From contig CAYWHY010000063.1 in the NCBI GenBank assembly GCA_964458255.1, forward strand, positions 1 to 8,314: a stretch of 8,314 nucleotides of DNA, read 5' to 3'. The position numbers and the translations under genes are program-made. The stretch's first letter is position 1, and every line of letters begins with the position of its first letter. This document shows, in pieces, positions 6,184 through 8,314 of the stretch. The notes under the pieces were generated by a model, which saw only the letters and a list, made by a program, of their open reading frames with translations, ran no database searches and was not told the DNA's origin. Source of the DNA: Suilimivivens sp964458255. Its GTDB lineage: Bacteria > Bacillota > Clostridia > Lachnospirales > Lachnospiraceae.

Positions 6184-6987
6184 TTGCAAAACGTACTTTA
6201 TATTGACAGTATCTTTGTGATAAATTTTGTGATGGATTTATTACTCCTTACGCTGACAGCGAAGACCTTAAAGAAAACTGCCACATTCTTAAGGTTATCA
6301 GCAGGAAGTCTTTTGGGAGCAGCAGGATATTGTCTGGTGATTGTACTGCCGCAGGTTCCCTATCTGATTAAGGTGGTGTTCGGAATGCTGCCGATAACAG
6401 CGGGAATGTTAAAAATCAGCTGTAAGGTAAAAGGGATTCGAGAGCTGATTTGCGGCGCAGGATATCTGTTTACCTATTCATTTTTTTTAGGAGGGTTCAT
6501 GTTGTTTCTAAGAAACCGAATCCCTCTTTTAAGAGAAAAAGAATCTTCCGTCTGGCTGCTTCTGTTAACAGGATATATTGGTTTCCGTTTTTGCCTGTCC
6601 GGCATAAATAAATGGAAACAGACAAAGCAAAATCATTTTTGCAGGGTAAAGTTTAAAGGAGATAAGGAGCCGATTAACGTGTGGGGACTCATTGATACGG
6701 GAAACGGTCTCACAGAGCCTGTAAGCGGAAAGACGGCAGCTATTTTGGAAGAGGATATTTGGGAAAAAATGACATGGGCAAAAAAACCGGAAAAATTTAA
6801 AGTAATTCCCTTTCATAGTATAGGGAAGGAACATGGTTTGTTAGAGGGATATGAAGTAGAAAGCCTTCAAATAGAATATGAAGAGGAAAAAAGAGAGCTT
6901 ACGCATATTTTGGTGGCGGTTTATAAGGGAAAACTATCTGTAAAAGGGGATTATCGGATGATATTGCCGCCACAGTGGCTCTCTTAG
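6184..6987 (+). CDS. spoIIGA: Sporulation sigma-E factor-processing peptidase SpoIIGA
   Basis: SpoIIGA is the membrane aspartic protease that cuts the pro-sequence from pro-sigma-E after asymmetric division, when triggered by a forespore signal (SpoIIR in Bacillus). The 267 residues show the family plan. The N-terminal half has about five transmembrane segments (roughly 4-25, 35-54, 57-77, 87-109 and 122-140), beginning YIDSIFVINFVMDLLLLTLTA. The cytoplasmic C-terminal half carries the protease motif DTGN at 171-174, whose D171 should be the catalytic Asp (D183 in B. subtilis). The later stretches VIPFHSIG and RMILPPQWL also look family-typical. The start is TTG at 6184, set by a full-strength ribosome-binding site. 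The gene lies 60 bases after the candidate upstream 0A box end plus promoter region and 72 bases before sigE, its substrate gene. Expression is expected at the onset of sporulation through Spo0A~P. Confidence 0.96.
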   Translation: MQNVLYIDSIFVINFVMDLLLLTLTAKTLKKTATFLRLSAGSLLGAAGYCLVIVLPQVPYLIKVVFGMLPITAGMLKISCKVKGIRELICGAGYLFTYSFFLGGFMLFLRNRIPLLREKESSVWLLLLTGYIGFRFCLSGINKWKQTKQNHFCRVKFKGDKEPINVWGLIDTGNGLTEPVSGKTAAILEEDIWEKMTWAKKPEKFKVIPFHSIGKEHGLLEGYEVESLQIEYEEEKRELTHILVAVYKGKLSVKGDYRMILPPQWLS

Positions 6988-6991
6988 ATAA

Positions 6992-7043
6992 GGCAGGCTT
7001 TCCAAAGCATTGCATGGAAGCCTGTCATCACTAAAAGCAATGC
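6992..7043 (+). other. Hairpin with possible pseudoknot between spoIIGA and sigE
   Basis: A stem pairs 6992-7003 with 7016-7026; its core is CAGGCTT-t-CC against GGAAGCCTG, with one bulged T at 7001 and one G-U pair near the base. The loop contains GCATTGC (7007-7013), which is exactly complementary to GCAATGC at 7037-7043, just ahead of the sigE ribosome-binding site. No T tract follows, so it does not look like a terminator. Whether it forms in RNA or affects sigE translation is inference. Confidence 0.45.
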
Positions 7044-7049
7044 GGAAAT

Positions 7050-7054
7050 GAGGA
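7050..7054 (+). promoter_or_regulatory. Ribosome-binding site favouring the second sigE ATG
   Basis: GAGGA lies five bases before ATG at 7060. For the ATG at 7048 the only purine stretch, GCGGA, is nearly touching the codon. This favours 7060 as the start. Confidence 0.5.
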
Positions 7055-7059
7055 AAAAT

Positions 7060-7803
7060 ATGGTTTTTAAAGTAGCGATACCGGGGAAACTGCAGTTTAA
7101 ATTATACAGGAGAGAACCCGGATTTTTGTTGACAAGGCAGGGAGATATTCATTACATAGGCGGTGCGGAGGTGCTGCCGCCACCCTTAGAAGTAGAAAAG
7201 GAAAATGCAGTTATCAGCGATTTGGGAACGGAATATGAGGATGAGGCAAAATCCATACTGATAGAACATAATTTACGTCTGGTGGTTTATATTGCCAAGA
7301 AATTTGATAATACGGGAGTGGGCGTAGAGGATTTGATATCCATAGGTACCATAGGCTTAATAAAATCAATTAACACCTTCAATCCGGAAAAAAATATCAA
7401 ACTGGCAACCTATGCGTCAAGGTGCATTGAAAATGAGATTTTAATGTATCTGCGAAGAAACAGTAAAACTAAAATGGAAGTATCCATTGACGAACCGCTT
7501 AATGTGGACTGGGATGGAAATGAGCTTTTACTTTCGGATATTCTTGGGACGGATGAGGATGTAATTTATAAGGATATTGAAAGCGAAGTGGAGCGAAAAC
7601 TTTTGCTGAAAGCAATCAGTAAGCTTTCGGAACGGGAAAGGACGATTATTAATTTGCGCTTCGGACTGGGGACAGCGGACGGAAAAGAAATGACACAAAA
7701 GGAGGTCGCGGAGCTCCTCGGAATTTCACAGTCCTACATTTCCAGACTGGAAAAGAAAATTATGAAAAGATTAAAGAAAGAACTGATGAAGGACAGCTAT
7801 TAA
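7060..7803 (+). CDS. sigE: RNA polymerase sporulation sigma factor SigE (pro-sigma-E)
   Basis: Sigma-E is the first mother-cell sigma factor of sporulation, made as an inactive membrane-bound precursor that SpoIIGA cleaves. I start at ATG 7060 (247 aa) because of its ribosome-binding site; ATG at 7048 would add four residues. The first 31 or so residues form a basic pro-region, MVFKVAIPGKLQFKLYRREP and onward. It ends at HYIGGAEVLPPPL, the same context as the B. subtilis cleavage region YYIGGSEALPPPL, so cleavage is expected just before YIGG. Region 2 (about 65-138) contains NLRLVVYIAKKF, EDLISIGTIGLIK and TYASRCIENEILMYLRRN. Then come DEPLNVDWDGNELLL and region 4 with the helix-turn-helix TQKEVAELLGISQSYISRLEK. 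All are nearly word for word SigE. It lies directly after spoIIGA and should share its Spo0A-driven promoter. Confidence 0.97.
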   Translation: MVFKVAIPGKLQFKLYRREPGFLLTRQGDIHYIGGAEVLPPPLEVEKENAVISDLGTEYEDEAKSILIEHNLRLVVYIAKKFDNTGVGVEDLISIGTIGLIKSINTFNPEKNIKLATYASRCIENEILMYLRRNSKTKMEVSIDEPLNVDWDGNELLLSDILGTDEDVIYKDIESEVERKLLLKAISKLSERERTIINLRFGLGTADGKEMTQKEVAELLGISQSYISRLEKKIMKRLKKELMKDSY

Positions 7804-7813
7804 TTAGCTGTCC
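7791..7813. other. Perfect hairpin between the convergent sigE and sigG genes
   Basis: GGACAGCTA (7791-7799) and TAGCTGTCC (7805-7813) form a perfect 9-bp stem around a 5-base loop that holds part of the sigE stop codon. It can fold on transcripts from either strand. Neither side has a proper T tract, so a bidirectional terminator role is possible but weakly supported. Confidence 0.45.
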
Positions 7814-7818
7814 CATAC

Positions 7819-8314
7819 TCATGCTGTCAGGTAATTTTTCATGGTTTTCAAAGCGTTTTTTTCAAGTCTGCTGACCTGTGCCTGCGAGATCCCAATCATG
7901 TCGGCTACTTCCATCTGAGTTTTGCCTTCAAAAAAACGCAGAGATATAATTTCGTATTCTCTTTCGTTTAAACGTTTCATAGCTTCGCTTAAGGAAAGAT
8001 GCTCCACCCAGTTTTCTTCCTTATTTTTTTTGTCACTGATCTGGTCCATGACATACAAGGTATCGCCGCCGTCGGTAAAGACAGGTTCATAAAGACTCAT
8101 GGGATTTTGAATGGCATCCAAGGCATAGACGATATCCTCCTTGGGGATGCCGACCTCTGCGGCAATTTCCGTGATGGTAGGCTCCTTCATATTTCTTTTT
8201 ACCAGATTTTCCTTGGCATAAATGGCTTTGTAGGCGGTGTCTTTTAAGGAACGGCTGACACGAATGGAATTGTTATCCCGAAGGAAACGTCTGATTTCAC
8301 CGATGATCATGGGT
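7819..8314 (-). CDS. sigG: RNA polymerase sporulation sigma factor SigG, C-terminal two thirds (partial at window edge)
   Basis: Sigma-G is the late forespore sigma factor, activated after engulfment. The frame runs off the right end of the window; about 164 codons are visible and roughly the first 95 residues are missing. The Met in PMIIGEIRR is internal, not a start. Recognisable pieces are PMIIGEIRRFLRDN, IRVSRSLKD and the region 3 helix EPTITEIAAEVGI. After them come ALDAIQNPMSLYEPVFTDGG and LYVMDQISD, then the region 4 helix-turn-helix TQMEVADMIGISQAQVSRLEK. They match SigG better than SigF, especially PMIIGEIRR with DNN.IRVSRSL and YVMDQISD. Its stop lies 15 bases from the sigE stop and the genes are tail to tail. 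In B. subtilis and several clostridia sigG runs in the same direction as sigE, so this orientation stands out. Its promoter lies outside the window. Confidence 0.95.
   Translation of the reverse strand, partial: PMIIGEIRRFLRDNNSIRVSRSLKDTAYKAIYAKENLVKRNMKEPTITEIAAEVGIPKEDIVYALDAIQNPMSLYEPVFTDGGDTLYVMDQISDKKNKEENWVEHLSLSEAMKRLNEREYEIISLRFFEGKTQMEVADMIGISQAQVSRLEKNALKTMKNYLTA

Noticed and set aside
5723..6189. Overlapping minus-strand frames across the end of the aminopeptidase gene and the spoIIG control region
   Set aside because: They cross a terminator and promoter, have His/Cys-rich unconserved-looking sequence and no ribosome-binding site.
7999..8247. Plus-strand frame of 82 codons opposite sigG
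   Set aside because: It lies wholly opposite highly conserved SigG regions 3 and 4, and its sequence has no recognisable features.
1..8314. An undescribed system, mobile element, CRISPR array or defence locus
   Set aside because: Every substantial stretch is explained by well-known division, cell wall, peptidase or sporulation genes. I saw no spaced direct repeats, transposase or integrase motifs, tRNA-like structure or attachment-site duplication by eye.

Overview
The window is a chromosomal stretch of an endospore-forming, moderately AT-rich Firmicute, most likely a Clostridia member and perhaps Lachnospiraceae. This rests on three things: the division and cell-wall genes lead directly into the sporulation locus spoIIGA-sigE-sigG, the Shine-Dalgarno sites are strong and purine-rich with frequent GTG and TTG starts, and the SigE, SigG and SpoIIGA proteins are typical of the group. 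The family or genus is my inference and was not tested by any search.

Region 1 (1-4690), all on the + strand, is the distal part of a division and cell wall (dcw) cluster. It holds the last codons of a probable murD, then ftsW (or spoVE), murA, ftsQ/divIB and ftsZ. The genes are tightly packed except before ftsZ, which has its own good sigma-A-type promoter and a TTG start. A strong intrinsic terminator closes the cluster. murG, murB and ftsA are not present here.

Region 2 (4714-6048) is one M18-family metallo-aminopeptidase gene with an intrinsic terminator on each side. It is probably a housekeeping peptidase with no evident link to division or sporulation.

Region 3 (6082-8314) is the mother-cell and forespore sigma-factor locus. 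spoIIGA encodes the membrane aspartic protease that activates pro-sigma-E, and sigE follows as its substrate. The promoter in front has perfect TTGACA and TATAAT hexamers but a 21-bp spacer, with Spo0A-box-like sequences at the -35 and farther upstream. That is the architecture of the Spo0A-activated spoIIG and spoIIE promoters of Bacillus subtilis. The gene after sigE is sigG, cut by the window edge, but it lies on the opposite strand and faces sigE tail to tail. In B. subtilis, sigG runs in the same direction as sigE.

The genes form a coherent story: MurD and MurA make peptidoglycan precursors, FtsW polymerises septal glycan, FtsQ/DivIB and FtsZ organise the divisome, and after asymmetric division SpoIIGA processes pro-sigma-E while sigma-G later takes over in the forespore. 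I see no mobile element, CRISPR array, tRNA, rRNA, toxin-antitoxin or defence system, and nothing I would call a new biological system. The points most worth checking are the inverted sigG, the spoIIG promoter architecture, and a possible pseudoknot between spoIIGA and sigE. No gene-free stretch exceeds 300 bases; the longest, 6001-6183, holds a terminator and the spoIIG control region.
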